Source of the DNA: Arcticimaribacter sp965277835 | Lineage (GTDB): Bacteria; Bacteroidota; Bacteroidia; Flavobacteriales; Flavobacteriaceae | Reading direction: 5' to 3' | DNA length: 64,000 nucleotides | Assembly: GCA_965277835.1 (NCBI GenBank) | Contig: OZ255841.1 | Span: 496,001 to 560,000, forward strand | Shown here: positions 52,783-61,747 of the stretch, piece after piece | How the letters are laid out: each line of letters opens with the position of its first letter | Position numbering within the stretch: the first letter of the stretch is position 1 | Position numbers and translations under genes: made by a program | Notes under the pieces: model-generated | Seen by the model: the letters and a program-made list of their open reading frames with translations, nothing else | Told to the model about the DNA's origin: nothing | Databases searched by the model: none

Positions 52783-55194
52783 ATGTCAAGTATAAATTTT
52801 ATTGATAAAGATTTACTCTCTTTTGAAGATTTTAAGGAACAAATATTAGCAGATTATAAATTACTCTGTTTAAGTAGAGAATGTTCCATTCTTGGGAGAA
52901 GAGAAGTGCTGATGGGTAAAGCCAAATTTGGTATTTTTGGTGATGGAAAAGAATTGCCACAACTTATTTTAAGTAAATTTTTTAGAGATGGGGATTTTCG
53001 ATCTGGGTATTATCGAGATCAAACCATACTTATGCACCAAGGATATTTAACTCCTCAACAAATTTTCTCAGCTTTATACGCACATCCAGATATTGACATT
53101 GAACCTATGTCAGGTGGGCGCCAAATGGGTGGGCACTTTGTTACAAGAAGTCATAATGAAGATGGTTCATGGATAAAACTAACAGACCAAAAAAATCATA
53201 GTTCAGATATATCACCAACTGCAGGTCAAATGCCACGTTTGGTTGGTCTAGCCCAAGCTTCAAAAGTTTATCGTGCATTAAATATAAAGGGAGCAGATCA
53301 ATTTTCTAATAATGGAAATGAAATTGCTTGGGGAACAATTGGTAATGCTAGTACAAGCGAAGGATTGTTTCTCGAAGCAATTAATGCCGCTGGTGTTATG
53401 CAAATTCCAATGGTAATTAGCGTATGGGATGACGATTATGGGATTTCTGTTCATAACAATGATCAAACGACCAAGGGTAGTATTTCTAAAGCTTTAGCAG
53501 GACTACAAAGAAATAAAAAAGAAGCAGGTTTTGAGATTTTAACGGTAAAAGGATGGGATTATACAGCCTTATTAAAGACATATCAATATGCCGAAAAACT
53601 TGCGAGAAATGAGCATATACCTGTTTTAGTGCATGTAGAAGAACTAACTCAGCCGCTTGGGCATTCGACATCGGGGTCTCATCAGCGATATAAATCTGAA
53701 GAGCGTTTACAATGGGAAAAGGATTTTGATTGCAATTTAAAATTTCGCGAATGGATTTTAAAAGACAATATTGCAAGTGAGGAGAAATTAAAGAATATTG
53801 AATCTCTTTGTAAAAAAGAGGTTAAGAAAGCAAAGTCCGATGCTTGGAATATTTATCAAAGCCCAATTATTGCTGAGAAGAAAAACCTTGAAGAGCTAAT
53901 TCAAAAAGCAATCATTTGTACAAATAAAAATACTAACCTTCAAGTAGCATCTTCTAATTTAAAAAAGAACGAAGAGCCTACTTATAAAGACATATTACAC
54001 GAAGGAAGAGAAACATTACGAATTCTTACTAGATATGAGCATCCTATAAAAGAAGAGTTTCGGCTGTGGAAGAAGAATTTAATGAATAAGTTACGTCCTA
54101 AATTTAATTCTCATTTATATAGTAAATCTAATAGATGTCTTGCAAACATTGAACCCGTAGAAGTTAAATATAGTAGCGAAGACGAATTGGTTGACGGGCG
54201 TATTATAATTCGAGATAATTTTGATGCGTTACTTTCTAAAAACGATAAACTATTGCTTTTTGGAGAAGATGTTGGGGTAATTGGAGATGTTAATCAGGGG
54301 CTAGAGGGTATGCAACAAAAACATGGAGCTATTCGGGTAGCAGATACTGGAATTAGGGAAACTACAATTATTGGGCAAGGTATTGGAATGGCATTACGCG
54401 GATTACGTCCTATTGCAGAAATTCAATACTTAGACTATATATTGTACTGCTTACAAACTTTAAGCGATGATTTAGCGTCATATCATTATAGAACAATCGG
54501 AAAACAATCCGTTCCTTTAATTATCCGAACAAGAGGGCATCGTTTAGAAGGGATTTGGCATAGTGGGTCACCTATGGGTGGCATTATTAATCTTCTACGC
54601 GGAATTAATATTGCTGTACCCAGAAATATGACACAAGCAGCAGGGTTTTATAATACTCTTCTCGAAGGAGATGAACCTGCTATTGTTATAGAATCACTTA
54701 ATGGTTATAGACTTAAAGAAAAGAAACCCTCTAATCTTGGTTTGTTTAGAATCCCTTTGGGTAAAATTGAAATACTCAAAACCGGAAATGATATTACTCT
54801 AATTTCATATGGTTCTACGCTTAGAATGGTTGAAAAAGTTGCACAAGAACTAATCCATTATGATATTGATGCAGAAGTTATAGACATACAAACATTACTT
54901 CCTTTTGATATTTCTCATGATATTAAAGAAAGTATAGCAAAAACTAATCGCGTACTTATTATAGACGAAGATGTTCCAGGAGGAGCTAGTGCTTATATTC
55001 TACAACATTTAATTGACGACCAAAATATATATGAGCTACTTGATAGTAAGCCAAAAACCTTAACAGCTAAATCACACAGACCAGCTTATGGAAGCGATGG
55101 GGATTATTTCTCTAAACCTTCTGAAGATGATATATTTGAATGTGTTTATGGAATTATGCATGAAGTAAATCCAAACAAATTCCCTGAAATTTAA
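52783..55194 (+). CDS. 2-oxoacid dehydrogenase E1 component, fused alpha and beta subunits
   Basis: An 803-residue fusion of the E1 alpha and E1 beta subunits of branched-chain or pyruvate-type 2-oxoacid dehydrogenase. The alpha half (to about residue 370) has the entrance loop GYYRDQTILM, TPTAGQMPRLVGLAQ-like spacing and the thiamine diphosphate motif region ending in WDDDYGISVHN. The beta half starts at about 470 with LFGEDVGVIGDVNQGLEG, RVADTGIRETTIIGQGIGMA and AEIQYLDYILYC. Together they decarboxylate a branched-chain oxoacid to acyl-CoA. ATG 52783 is preferred to an upstream TTG. It overlaps convergent holA by four bases. Confidence 0.93.
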   Translation: MSSINFIDKDLLSFEDFKEQILADYKLLCLSRECSILGRREVLMGKAKFGIFGDGKELPQLILSKFFRDGDFRSGYYRDQTILMHQGYLTPQQIFSALYAHPDIDIEPMSGGRQMGGHFVTRSHNEDGSWIKLTDQKNHSSDISPTAGQMPRLVGLAQASKVYRALNIKGADQFSNNGNEIAWGTIGNASTSEGLFLEAINAAGVMQIPMVISVWDDDYGISVHNNDQTTKGSISKALAGLQRNKKEAGFEILTVKGWDYTALLKTYQYAEKLARNEHIPVLVHVEELTQPLGHSTSGSHQRYKSEERLQWEKDFDCNLKFREWILKDNIASEEKLKNIESLCKKEVKKAKSDAWNIYQSPIIAEKKNLEELIQKAIICTNKNTNLQVASSNLKKNEEPTYKDILHEGRETLRILTRYEHPIKEEFRLWKKNLMNKLRPKFNSHLYSKSNRCLANIEPVEVKYSSEDELVDGRIIIRDNFDALLSKNDKLLLFGEDVGVIGDVNQGLEGMQQKHGAIRVADTGIRETTIIGQGIGMALRGLRPIAEIQYLDYILYCLQTLSDDLASYHYRTIGKQSVPLIIRTRGHRLEGIWHSGSPMGGIINLLRGINIAVPRNMTQAAGFYNTLLEGDEPAIVIESLNGYRLKEKKPSNLGLFRIPLGKIEILKTGNDITLISYGSTLRMVEKVAQELIHYDIDAEVIDIQTLLPFDISHDIKESIAKTNRVLIIDEDVPGGASAYILQHLIDDQNIYELLDSKPKTLTAKSHRPAYGSDGDYFSKPSEDDIFECVYGIMHEVNPNKFPEI

Positions 55195-56192
55195 CTTATA
55201 ACAATTTTTATAATCAATTCTTTCAGTAATTCTTCTTCAGAAAGATTTTGTGCTCCTAACCCTTTACTTTTAAAGTCAGCCTCTTTTATGTATTCAATTA
55301 TTTGAGCGACTTGCTTCATCGAATAAAAGCGTGCTGCTGCTTGATAATCTTTTAAAAAATATGGGTTTACCCCTAAAACGGTAGCAGCATTTGAAGAAGA
55401 AGATACGCCATGAAATAATAATAACTTCTGAAAAAAGCTAAACAAACCACTAATTGTCAAAACAATTGGATGCTTCTTATTGTTAGAGGTCATATATTTA
55501 ATTATTAGTAATGAGTGTACTAAATCTCTTTTTCCTAATGCCTTTTGCAACTCAAAGACATTAAAATCTTTACTATAACCAATATGCTTTTCTATGTGCA
55601 CAGGGGTTATTTCTCCCCCCTTCTCTACTCTGCTACTTAATTTTTCAAGCTCTTTATTAATTTTACTTAAATCAGTTCCTAAAAAAGATATTAATAAAGG
55701 TAACGACTGAGGGTGAAAATTAATTCCATAATGTAAACCCTGCTCTCTTATCCAGTCAATAGCTTGGTTTTCATATAAAGGTTTAGTTTCAACAATTACA
55801 CCTTTCTTATCAATAGCCTTATACGATTTCTTACGCTTATCGAGTTTTTTGTGTTTATAACATAATACCAAAACAGTTTGTTCTTGAGGGTGTTCAAAGT
55901 ATGGGGTTAAAGATTCAATAGAAGAGTCTAAATACTGTGCTTCTCTTATAATAATTAGTTGCTTTTTACCCATCATTGGAAAACGCTTGGCAGCTTCTAT
56001 TATCTGTTCAGGGCGGGTTTCTTTACCATAGAAAATAGTATAGTCAAAATCCTTTGCATGTTCTTCAACCACGTGAGTAGATAAAGCGTTTGCAATTTGG
56101 TCTATAAAAAAAGGTTCTGTCCCCATTAATAAATATATAGGAACAAATTTTCTTTCTTTAATAGAATTAAGCGTATTATTTATATTTTTCAA
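55191..56192 (-). CDS. holA: DNA polymerase III delta subunit
   Basis: A 333-residue clamp-loader subunit. KFVPIYLLMGTEPFFIDQIA is the standard N-terminal RecA-like strand, followed by MMGKKQLIIIREAQYLD and the domain III segment FNVFELQKALGKRDLVHSLL with SGLFSFFQKLLLF. It opens the beta clamp during loading. The start must be TTG 56192: an in-frame TGA at 56205-56207 precludes any upstream start. Divergent with the HSDR_N gene, with 26 bases between the starts, an arrangement seen in other Bacteroidota. Confidence 0.93.
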   Translation of the reverse strand: MKNINNTLNSIKERKFVPIYLLMGTEPFFIDQIANALSTHVVEEHAKDFDYTIFYGKETRPEQIIEAAKRFPMMGKKQLIIIREAQYLDSSIESLTPYFEHPQEQTVLVLCYKHKKLDKRKKSYKAIDKKGVIVETKPLYENQAIDWIREQGLHYGINFHPQSLPLLISFLGTDLSKINKELEKLSSRVEKGGEITPVHIEKHIGYSKDFNVFELQKALGKRDLVHSLLIIKYMTSNNKKHPIVLTISGLFSFFQKLLLFHGVSSSSNAATVLGVNPYFLKDYQAAARFYSMKQVAQIIEYIKEADFKSKGLGAQNLSEEELLKELIIKIVIS

Positions 56193-56218
56193 AACTAAAA
56201 ATCCTCACTTTTGTATTC

Positions 56219-56665
56219 ATGGAAGAACTAAATTTTCCTAAATACTTATTTACCCTCAAAAGTAGGGAAAATAAAACGTATATCTTCGATACGATTCGAA
56301 AGAAGAATATTCTTCTAACCCAAGAAGAATGGGTAAGACAACATTGTGTACAATATTTAATTTCAGAGTATAAATACCCTAAAAGTTTAATTAATGTTGA
56401 AAAGCAAATAAAGATTAATAATCAGTCTAAACGCTATGATATTGTTGTCTATACACCACAGGGAGGTGTAAATATATTGGTAGAATGTAAAGCACCTTCT
56501 GTTAAAATAAAAGCAAGTACTTTTGACCAAATCGCTCGTTATAATATGGCACTTGAAAGCAATTTTTTGATGCTAACAAACGGAAAAGAACACTATTTTT
56601 GCACGGTAGATTTTAAGAACAAAACATATCGATTCATTCGAGAACTTCCAAAATATAAATCATGA
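56219..56665 (+). CDS. HSDR_N-type PD-(D/E)xK domain protein
   Basis: A 148-residue single-domain protein matching the type I restriction enzyme R N-terminal domain (HSDR_N_2, PF13588). It has TQEEWVRQHCVQYLISE, then the nuclease core RYDIVVYTPQGGVNILVECKAP, which holds the D and E-x-K catalytic residues, and a final strand FLMLTNGKEHYFCTVD. It lacks any helicase and looks like a small stand-alone nuclease-fold protein, typically next to holA in this phylum. A role in DNA metabolism rather than defence is likely but unproven. The ATGA overlap joins it to the GT2 gene. Confidence 0.87.
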   Translation: MEELNFPKYLFTLKSRENKTYIFDTIRKKNILLTQEEWVRQHCVQYLISEYKYPKSLINVEKQIKINNQSKRYDIVVYTPQGGVNILVECKAPSVKIKASTFDQIARYNMALESNFLMLTNGKEHYFCTVDFKNKTYRFIRELPKYKS

Positions 56666-57666
56666 AAATTGCCATTGTTATATTAAATTGGAATGGAGAA
56701 AAACTACTTCGCCGTTTTCTGCCAGATTTAGTTAAGTACAGTAGTCAAAATACAATTTATCTTATTGACAATGCGTCAGAAGATAATTCTATAGCTTTTA
56801 CCCAAAATAACTTCCCTTCTGTTAAACATATTATTAATCAAAAGAATTTAGGGTACGCTGGTGGCTATAATTTGGGGCTTAAAAACATTAAAGAAGATAT
56901 TTTTTGTCTTATAAACAACGATGTTAGAGTTACCGAAGGATGGTTGTTACCTATTATAAATCTTTTTAAATCTCAGCCTAATGTTGCAATTGCCCAACCG
57001 CTTATTTTAGATGAAAAAAAACCAGACTGTTTTGAGTACGCAGGGGCAGCAGGAGGATATATTGATCGTTTTGGTTATCCATTTTGTCGAGGAAGAGTAT
57101 TCGATGAAATTGAATTGAATCAAAATCAATACGACACTTCTACAAGAATATTTTGGGCATCGGGAGCTTGTTTTTTTATTCGCAAGAATGTTTTTCAAGG
57201 ACTTGGAGGTTTTGATGAACGTTTTTTTATGCATCAAGAAGAAATTGATTTATGCTGGAGGGCATTCAATCAAAACTATCAAAGCTATTTTGTAAACAAT
57301 TCAAAGGTATATCACTTAGGAGGTGGGACACTACCAAATTCGCCGCTCAAAGTTTATTATAACTTTAGAAATTCATTGTATATGCTAACCAAAAATGTTA
57401 ATGCTTTACAATTACCATTTGTACTTCTAATTCGCCTATTATTTGATGGTGTCGCAGGGATAAGATTTCTCTTGAAAGGAGAATTTATAAGTTTTATATA
57501 TATCATTAAAGCACACTTAAATTTTTACATTAACTTCTTTAGAATTTTAAACAAAAGAGGATATCACAAGCAGTCAAAACGCTATTTTAGTGTAAACAGC
57601 ATTGTTTTTCAGTTTTTTATACTAAAAAAACGCAAATTTTCTGAAATAAAATTTAATAAGTCTTAA
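56662..57666 (+). CDS. Glycosyltransferase family 2
   Basis: A 334-residue GT-A protein. AIVILNWNGEKLLRRFLP begins the fold, LIDNASEDNS is the nucleotide-sugar-binding loop, NLGYAGGYNLGL and CLINNDVRVTEGWL hold the D-x-D-like metal motif (NDV), and GGFDERFFMHQEEIDLCWR is the catalytic E-D region. The C-terminus has hydrophobic segments (about residues 250-270) that would attach it to the membrane. It probably adds a sugar to a cell-surface polysaccharide. The gene starts within the preceding stop (ATGA). Specific sugar unknown. Confidence 0.92.
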   Translation: MKIAIVILNWNGEKLLRRFLPDLVKYSSQNTIYLIDNASEDNSIAFTQNNFPSVKHIINQKNLGYAGGYNLGLKNIKEDIFCLINNDVRVTEGWLLPIINLFKSQPNVAIAQPLILDEKKPDCFEYAGAAGGYIDRFGYPFCRGRVFDEIELNQNQYDTSTRIFWASGACFFIRKNVFQGLGGFDERFFMHQEEIDLCWRAFNQNYQSYFVNNSKVYHLGGGTLPNSPLKVYYNFRNSLYMLTKNVNALQLPFVLLIRLLFDGVAGIRFLLKGEFISFIYIIKAHLNFYINFFRILNKRGYHKQSKRYFSVNSIVFQFFILKKRKFSEIKFNKS

Positions 57667-57673
57667 AAAAACG

Positions 57674-57681
57674 TAACTTTG
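57674..57681 (+). promoter_or_regulatory. -7 promoter element for the OmpA-like gene
   Basis: TAACTTTG matches TAnnTTTG and lies 35 bases before ATG 57717. No -33 TTG is seen at the usual spacing. Confidence 0.55.
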
Positions 57682-57716
57682 CACTTACAAAATATTATAC
57701 TAAAAAATAAATACTG

Positions 57717-58574
57717 ATGAGAAAACTATTTATCTACCTCCCTCTTGTAACAATTCTACTAGCTTCTTGTGTATCACAGAAAAAGTTTGCAGAACTAGAA
57801 GCTTTACAAGAAAGTACAAAAAACTTACTAGACGATACTACGGTTAAATTAAACACTTGTGATGAAGAAAAAGCTGAAGCCCTAGCTACAGTAGCTTCTT
57901 TAGAAGATCAAATACGGTTTTTAAAAGAGAACAACTCTAACCTTATTGATAATTTAGGAAACCTTACTACACTTTCACAAAAAGGAGCCGAAAATCTTGA
58001 AAAGTCTTTAGAGAGCATGAAAGAGAAAGACTTGCGCATAAAAACTTTAAACGATGCTGTAACCAAAAAAGACTCTGTAACACTTGCTTTAGTAACAAGC
58101 CTAAAAGGTGTGTTAGGAAATCTTGATGATGGAGACATCGAAATAAATGTAGAAAAAGGTGTTGTGTTCATTTCTATCTCTGATAAATTATTATTTAGAA
58201 GTGGTAGTTCAACTGTTACTAAAAAAGCAAAAGAAGTTTTAGGTAAAGTTGCAAAGGTAGTTTTAAATAAACCTGAAATAGAATTTATGGTTGAAGGACA
58301 TACCGATAATGTGCCAATTAGCACTGACTGTATTGTTGATAACTGGGATTTAAGTGTTAAGCGCGCTACATCTGTTGTTCGTGTTCTTGAAAAAGACTTT
58401 GGTGTTCCACCAGCACGTATGACTGCAGCAGGAAGAAGTTCTTATGTACCATTATATGATAATGATACACGAGAAAATCGTGCTAAAAACAGAAGAACAC
58501 GTATCGTAGTTCTTCCTAAATTAGATCAGTTTTATGATTTAATTAGCAACGGAATGCAAGCAGCACAACAATAG
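57717..58574 (+). CDS. OmpA-family peptidoglycan-binding lipoprotein
   Basis: A 285-residue lipoprotein. The signal ends LLASC. A coiled-coil rod spans about residues 25-125 (heptad-rich LEALQESTKNLLDD, ENLEKSLESMKEKDLR). Then comes an OmpA C-terminal domain: FRSGSSTVTKKAKEVL, VEGHTDNVPI, and NWDLSVKRATSVVRVLEKD with the meso-DAP-binding Asp and Arg. It ties the outer membrane to the cell wall. A strong terminator at 58597-58623 follows, shared with the convergent gene. Confidence 0.95.
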   Translation: MRKLFIYLPLVTILLASCVSQKKFAELEALQESTKNLLDDTTVKLNTCDEEKAEALATVASLEDQIRFLKENNSNLIDNLGNLTTLSQKGAENLEKSLESMKEKDLRIKTLNDAVTKKDSVTLALVTSLKGVLGNLDDGDIEINVEKGVVFISISDKLLFRSGSSTVTKKAKEVLGKVAKVVLNKPEIEFMVEGHTDNVPISTDCIVDNWDLSVKRATSVVRVLEKDFGVPPARMTAAGRSSYVPLYDNDTRENRAKNRRTRIVVLPKLDQFYDLISNGMQAAQQ

Positions 58575-58596
58575 ATAAATACCTATTAATTATATT

Positions 58597-58623
58597 AAAA
58601 ACGCCCTAGTAAGGGCGTTTTTT
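58597..58623. terminator. Bidirectional rho-independent terminator
   Basis: AAAAACGCCCT (58597-58607) pairs with AGGGCGTTTTT (58612-58622) across a four-base loop. T-runs occur on both strands, so it serves both the OmpA-like gene (plus) and the Sua5/YciO-like gene (minus). Confidence 0.9.
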
Positions 58624-58626
58624 TAT

Positions 58627-59253
58627 TTATGAAAATAACGAATCTACACTACCCTTACCTACCCTAAGAATTTCAGGCTCTTCATTTGTTAAATCTATAA
58701 TAGTCGAAGGTTGATTTCCACCAGTTCCAGTTTCAATCATATAATCAATTACCGATGACCATTCCTCAAAAATAATATTAGGGTCAGTTGTATAATCAAT
58801 AATTTTATCTTTATCGTGTAGAGATGTTGTAATTAGCGGAACTGGTAAAAGCGGAAGAAGTATTTTTAGAACAGGGTCATTAGAAATACGAACACCTATA
58901 GACTTTCGTTTATCAAATGGTTTGGGAATCTTCCTAGAGCTTGGCATTATATAAGTATATGGCCCAGGTAACGTTTTCTTCAATAACTTAAACGTTGAAG
59001 AATTAAAATGTTGTACATAACTAGATAATTCGCTAATGTCATTAAATAAAAAACTAAAATTAGCGTGTGCAAGTTTTACGTTTTTAATTTTTGAAAGACG
59101 ATTTAATGCCTTCGTATTAGAGCTAAGACAACCTAAACCATAAACAGTATCTGTAGGGTATATAACCAAAGCACCTTGAGACAATGCCTCAGCGACTTCT
59201 TTTATAATTTTAATATTTGGACTTGATGGATATATAGAATGAAGTACTGCCAT
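58627..59253 (-). CDS. Sua5/YciO/YrdC-family protein (YciO-like)
   Basis: A 208-residue protein. The opening ALVIYPTDTVYGLGCLSSN and KTLPGPYTYIM are family signatures of the threonylcarbamoyl-AMP synthase fold that makes the t6A precursor. The second region reads KIKNVKLAHANFSFLFNDIS, closer to E. coli YciO than to TsaC, which carries a K-x-R and P-L loop; whether it makes threonylcarbamoyl-AMP is therefore uncertain. The C-terminal PSTIIDLTNEEPEILRVGKG is intact. One-base overlap with the upstream helicase gene (TAATG). Confidence 0.88.
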   Translation of the reverse strand: MAVLHSIYPSSPNIKIIKEVAEALSQGALVIYPTDTVYGLGCLSSNTKALNRLSKIKNVKLAHANFSFLFNDISELSSYVQHFNSSTFKLLKKTLPGPYTYIMPSSRKIPKPFDKRKSIGVRISNDPVLKILLPLLPVPLITTSLHDKDKIIDYTTDPNIIFEEWSSVIDYMIETGTGGNQPSTIIDLTNEEPEILRVGKGSVDSLFS

Positions 59254-61589
59254 TAGCCTATAATTTTAAGTTTTGCAAAGCGTAGTAGTAATTTCTTTTC
59301 ACCAATATCATCAAAATTAATTGTTGCTTTCCTATCATTTCCGCTACCTTCTATTATAGTAACAGTACCTTTTCCAAAGCGTTGATGCTCTACCTTTGTA
59401 TCGATAGATAAACTAATAATTTCTTCTGAAGTTTTATTTACCTCAATTTTAGATTCAATGGCTCTAAGTTTACGTAATTGGGTTTGGCTAGGTTTTGTGT
59501 TTAGTGGTTCGTTTTTAACCGTTTTAAACCTTTGAGTTTGCTTATTATCTTCAACCTCCCCAAAAACATTATTACTAATAAGAGGCTTATATTCATAGCC
59601 TTGTTTGGGTAAAGGGTAATCTAAATATTGTTCATCAATTTCTTCAATAAAACGGCTAGGCTCAGCACTGTTCAATCTTCCCCAACGATATCGCGATTGT
59701 GCATAAGATAAATAAGCACGGTTTTCGGCTCGAGTTAATGCCACATAAAATAATCTTCTTTCCTCTTCTAACCCACTCCTTGAGTCTAAATTCATTGCAG
59801 AAGGGAAAAGATCTTCCTCTAATCCTACTATAAATACATTGGGAAACTCTAATCCTTTTGCCAAATGTATTGTCATAAGAGATACTCTATTATTGTTTCC
59901 GTCTTCGCTTTCGCTATCAAAATCTGTAGCCAAAGCCACATCTTCTAAAAACTCAGTCAGCCCACCAGTTGCATCTGCTATTTCTTGTTGTCCCTCCGTA
60001 AAATCTTTAATACCATTTAATAATTCTTCAATATTTTCAATTTTACTAATCCCTTCGGGCGTTCCATCTTTTTTTAATTCAGATACTATTCCTATTTTTT
60101 TAACGACTTCATCTGCAATTTCAAACGCATTAGCAGTCTCATTAAAAATTTGAAAACTCTTAATAAGAGTAACAAACTGCCCCAATTTATTTGCTGTCCC
60201 AGAATTAATATTAAGTCCTATACTTCTAACTCTTTCGGCAACTTCAAATAAAGACAAATTATGTTCTTTGGCACCCACGACCAACTTATCAATAGTTGTT
60301 TGCCCTATTCCGCGAACAGGATAGTTAATAATTCTCTTTAGGCTTTCTTCATCCTTAGGGTTTATAATTATTCTCAGGTATGCGAGAAGGTCCTTAATTT
60401 CTTTACGCTGATAAAATGACAAGCCTCCAAATACCTTGTACGGGATATTGCGTTTACGAAGCGCATCTTCCATAGCCCTAGACTGTGCATTGGTTCTATA
60501 TAAAATTGCAAAGTCATTATACTTTCGATGCTCTTGTAAAATAGAATCATATATGCTCCGTGCCACGTGCCTACCTTCATCTGCATCGGTTGGGCAACAT
60601 TCTACTTTAATTTTATTACCAATACTGTTTGCTGTCCAAACGTTCTTGTCCAGCTTTACCTCATTACGGTTTATTATAGAGTTTGCCGCATTAACAATAT
60701 TTTGTGTTGACCTATAGTTTTGCTCCAATCGATAGCTCGTTACATTGTCATAATCTTTTTGAAAGTTTAGAATATTATTAATGTTTGCCCCTCTAAACGA
60801 ATATATACTTTGTGCGTCATCTCCAACTACACAGATGTTTTGAAATTTATCTGATAAAGCTCTCACAATAAGATATTGCGAATGATTGGTGTCTTGATAC
60901 TCATCAACTAAAACATAGTGAAAACGATCTTGATATTTGGCTAATACATCCGGAAAACGGTTAAATAACTCGTTAGTTCTTAGCAATAAGTCATCAAAAT
61001 CCATTGCCCCTGCTTTGAAACACCTGTCCACATATTCCTTATAAATTTCGCCCATTTTGGGTCTATGCGCTATTGAATCGTTTTCTTGAAGTTCGCTATC
61101 ATTATAATATACGCGTACTGTTATCAAACTATTTTTGAAAGACGAAATGCGGCTTCGTATTTGTTTTACCTTATAAATATCCTTATCAAGCCCTTTTTCT
61201 TTGATTATAGAACTCAAAAGGCGTTCAGAATCTTGTGTGTCATATATGGTGAAATTACTTGGGTAGCCCAATTTATCAGCTTCTACTCTAAGTATTCTTG
61301 CAAAAACAGAATGGAACGTTCCCATCCATAAATTTTTAGCTTCACCATCGCCTACCAATTCAGCTATACGCCCTTTCATTTCTCTTGCTGCTTTATTGGT
61401 AAAGGTCAATGCCAAAATAGAAAACGAATCAACGCCCTTACTCATTAAATGAGCTATTCTATAGGTCAATACTCTAGTTTTGCCCGACCCTGCTCCTGCA
61501 ATAATAATTAAAGGGCCTTCGCCGTGTAAAGTAGCAACCTTTTGTGCCTCGTTCAACGAGTTTATATGAGTAGTTAAATCATTTTTCAT
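59253..61589 (-). CDS. PcrA/UvrD-type SF1 DNA helicase
   Basis: A 778-residue 3'-5' superfamily 1A helicase used in repair and removal of protein blocks. Walker A is IIAGAGSGKTRVL near residue 30, followed by GTFHSVFARILR (motif Ib region), VDEYQDTNHSQY (Walker B), GDDAQSIYSFRGANI (motif III), RLEQNYRSTQNI (motif IV) and VSLMTIHLAKGLEFPNVF with VALTRAENRAYLS (motifs V and VI). The C-terminal KVEHQRFGKGTVTIIEG is the PcrA-type Tudor-like, RNA-polymerase-contact tail. Its last base overlaps the Sua5/YciO start. Confidence 0.96.
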   Translation of the reverse strand: MKNDLTTHINSLNEAQKVATLHGEGPLIIIAGAGSGKTRVLTYRIAHLMSKGVDSFSILALTFTNKAAREMKGRIAELVGDGEAKNLWMGTFHSVFARILRVEADKLGYPSNFTIYDTQDSERLLSSIIKEKGLDKDIYKVKQIRSRISSFKNSLITVRVYYNDSELQENDSIAHRPKMGEIYKEYVDRCFKAGAMDFDDLLLRTNELFNRFPDVLAKYQDRFHYVLVDEYQDTNHSQYLIVRALSDKFQNICVVGDDAQSIYSFRGANINNILNFQKDYDNVTSYRLEQNYRSTQNIVNAANSIINRNEVKLDKNVWTANSIGNKIKVECCPTDADEGRHVARSIYDSILQEHRKYNDFAILYRTNAQSRAMEDALRKRNIPYKVFGGLSFYQRKEIKDLLAYLRIIINPKDEESLKRIINYPVRGIGQTTIDKLVVGAKEHNLSLFEVAERVRSIGLNINSGTANKLGQFVTLIKSFQIFNETANAFEIADEVVKKIGIVSELKKDGTPEGISKIENIEELLNGIKDFTEGQQEIADATGGLTEFLEDVALATDFDSESEDGNNNRVSLMTIHLAKGLEFPNVFIVGLEEDLFPSAMNLDSRSGLEEERRLFYVALTRAENRAYLSYAQSRYRWGRLNSAEPSRFIEEIDEQYLDYPLPKQGYEYKPLISNNVFGEVEDNKQTQRFKTVKNEPLNTKPSQTQLRKLRAIESKIEVNKTSEEIISLSIDTKVEHQRFGKGTVTIIEGSGNDRKATINFDDIGEKKLLLRFAKLKIIG

Positions 61590-61715
61590 AGAATACTAAA
61601 ATACTACTTTGAATAGTTATTGAAAATAAAAGAGTAATTTAAAATTGAAAAAATAATAACAATAAAAGTAGTTAGTTACTTAAATCATAATTTGGCAAAT
61701 AGTTTAAATTATTTA

Positions 61716-61735
61716 GCTATTTTTAAAAAAATAGC
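61716..61735. promoter_or_regulatory. 20-bp palindrome upstream of the 61748 gene
   Basis: GCTATTTTTAAAAAAATAGC has two 9-bp arms around a central AA, ending 12 bases before ATG 61748 and 127 bases before the divergent helicase gene. It may be an operator or a cruciform-prone site, or, if transcribed, a stem blocking initiation. No matching regulator is seen. Confidence 0.45.
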
Positions 61736-61747
61736 CTTAGATAACTT

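Noticed and set aside
56190..56197. TAGTTTTG on the minus strand as a promoter for holA
   Set aside because: Its last three bases are the TTG start codon of holA, so a transcript starting from it would lack the start. It is chance sequence or belongs to an unrelated transcript.
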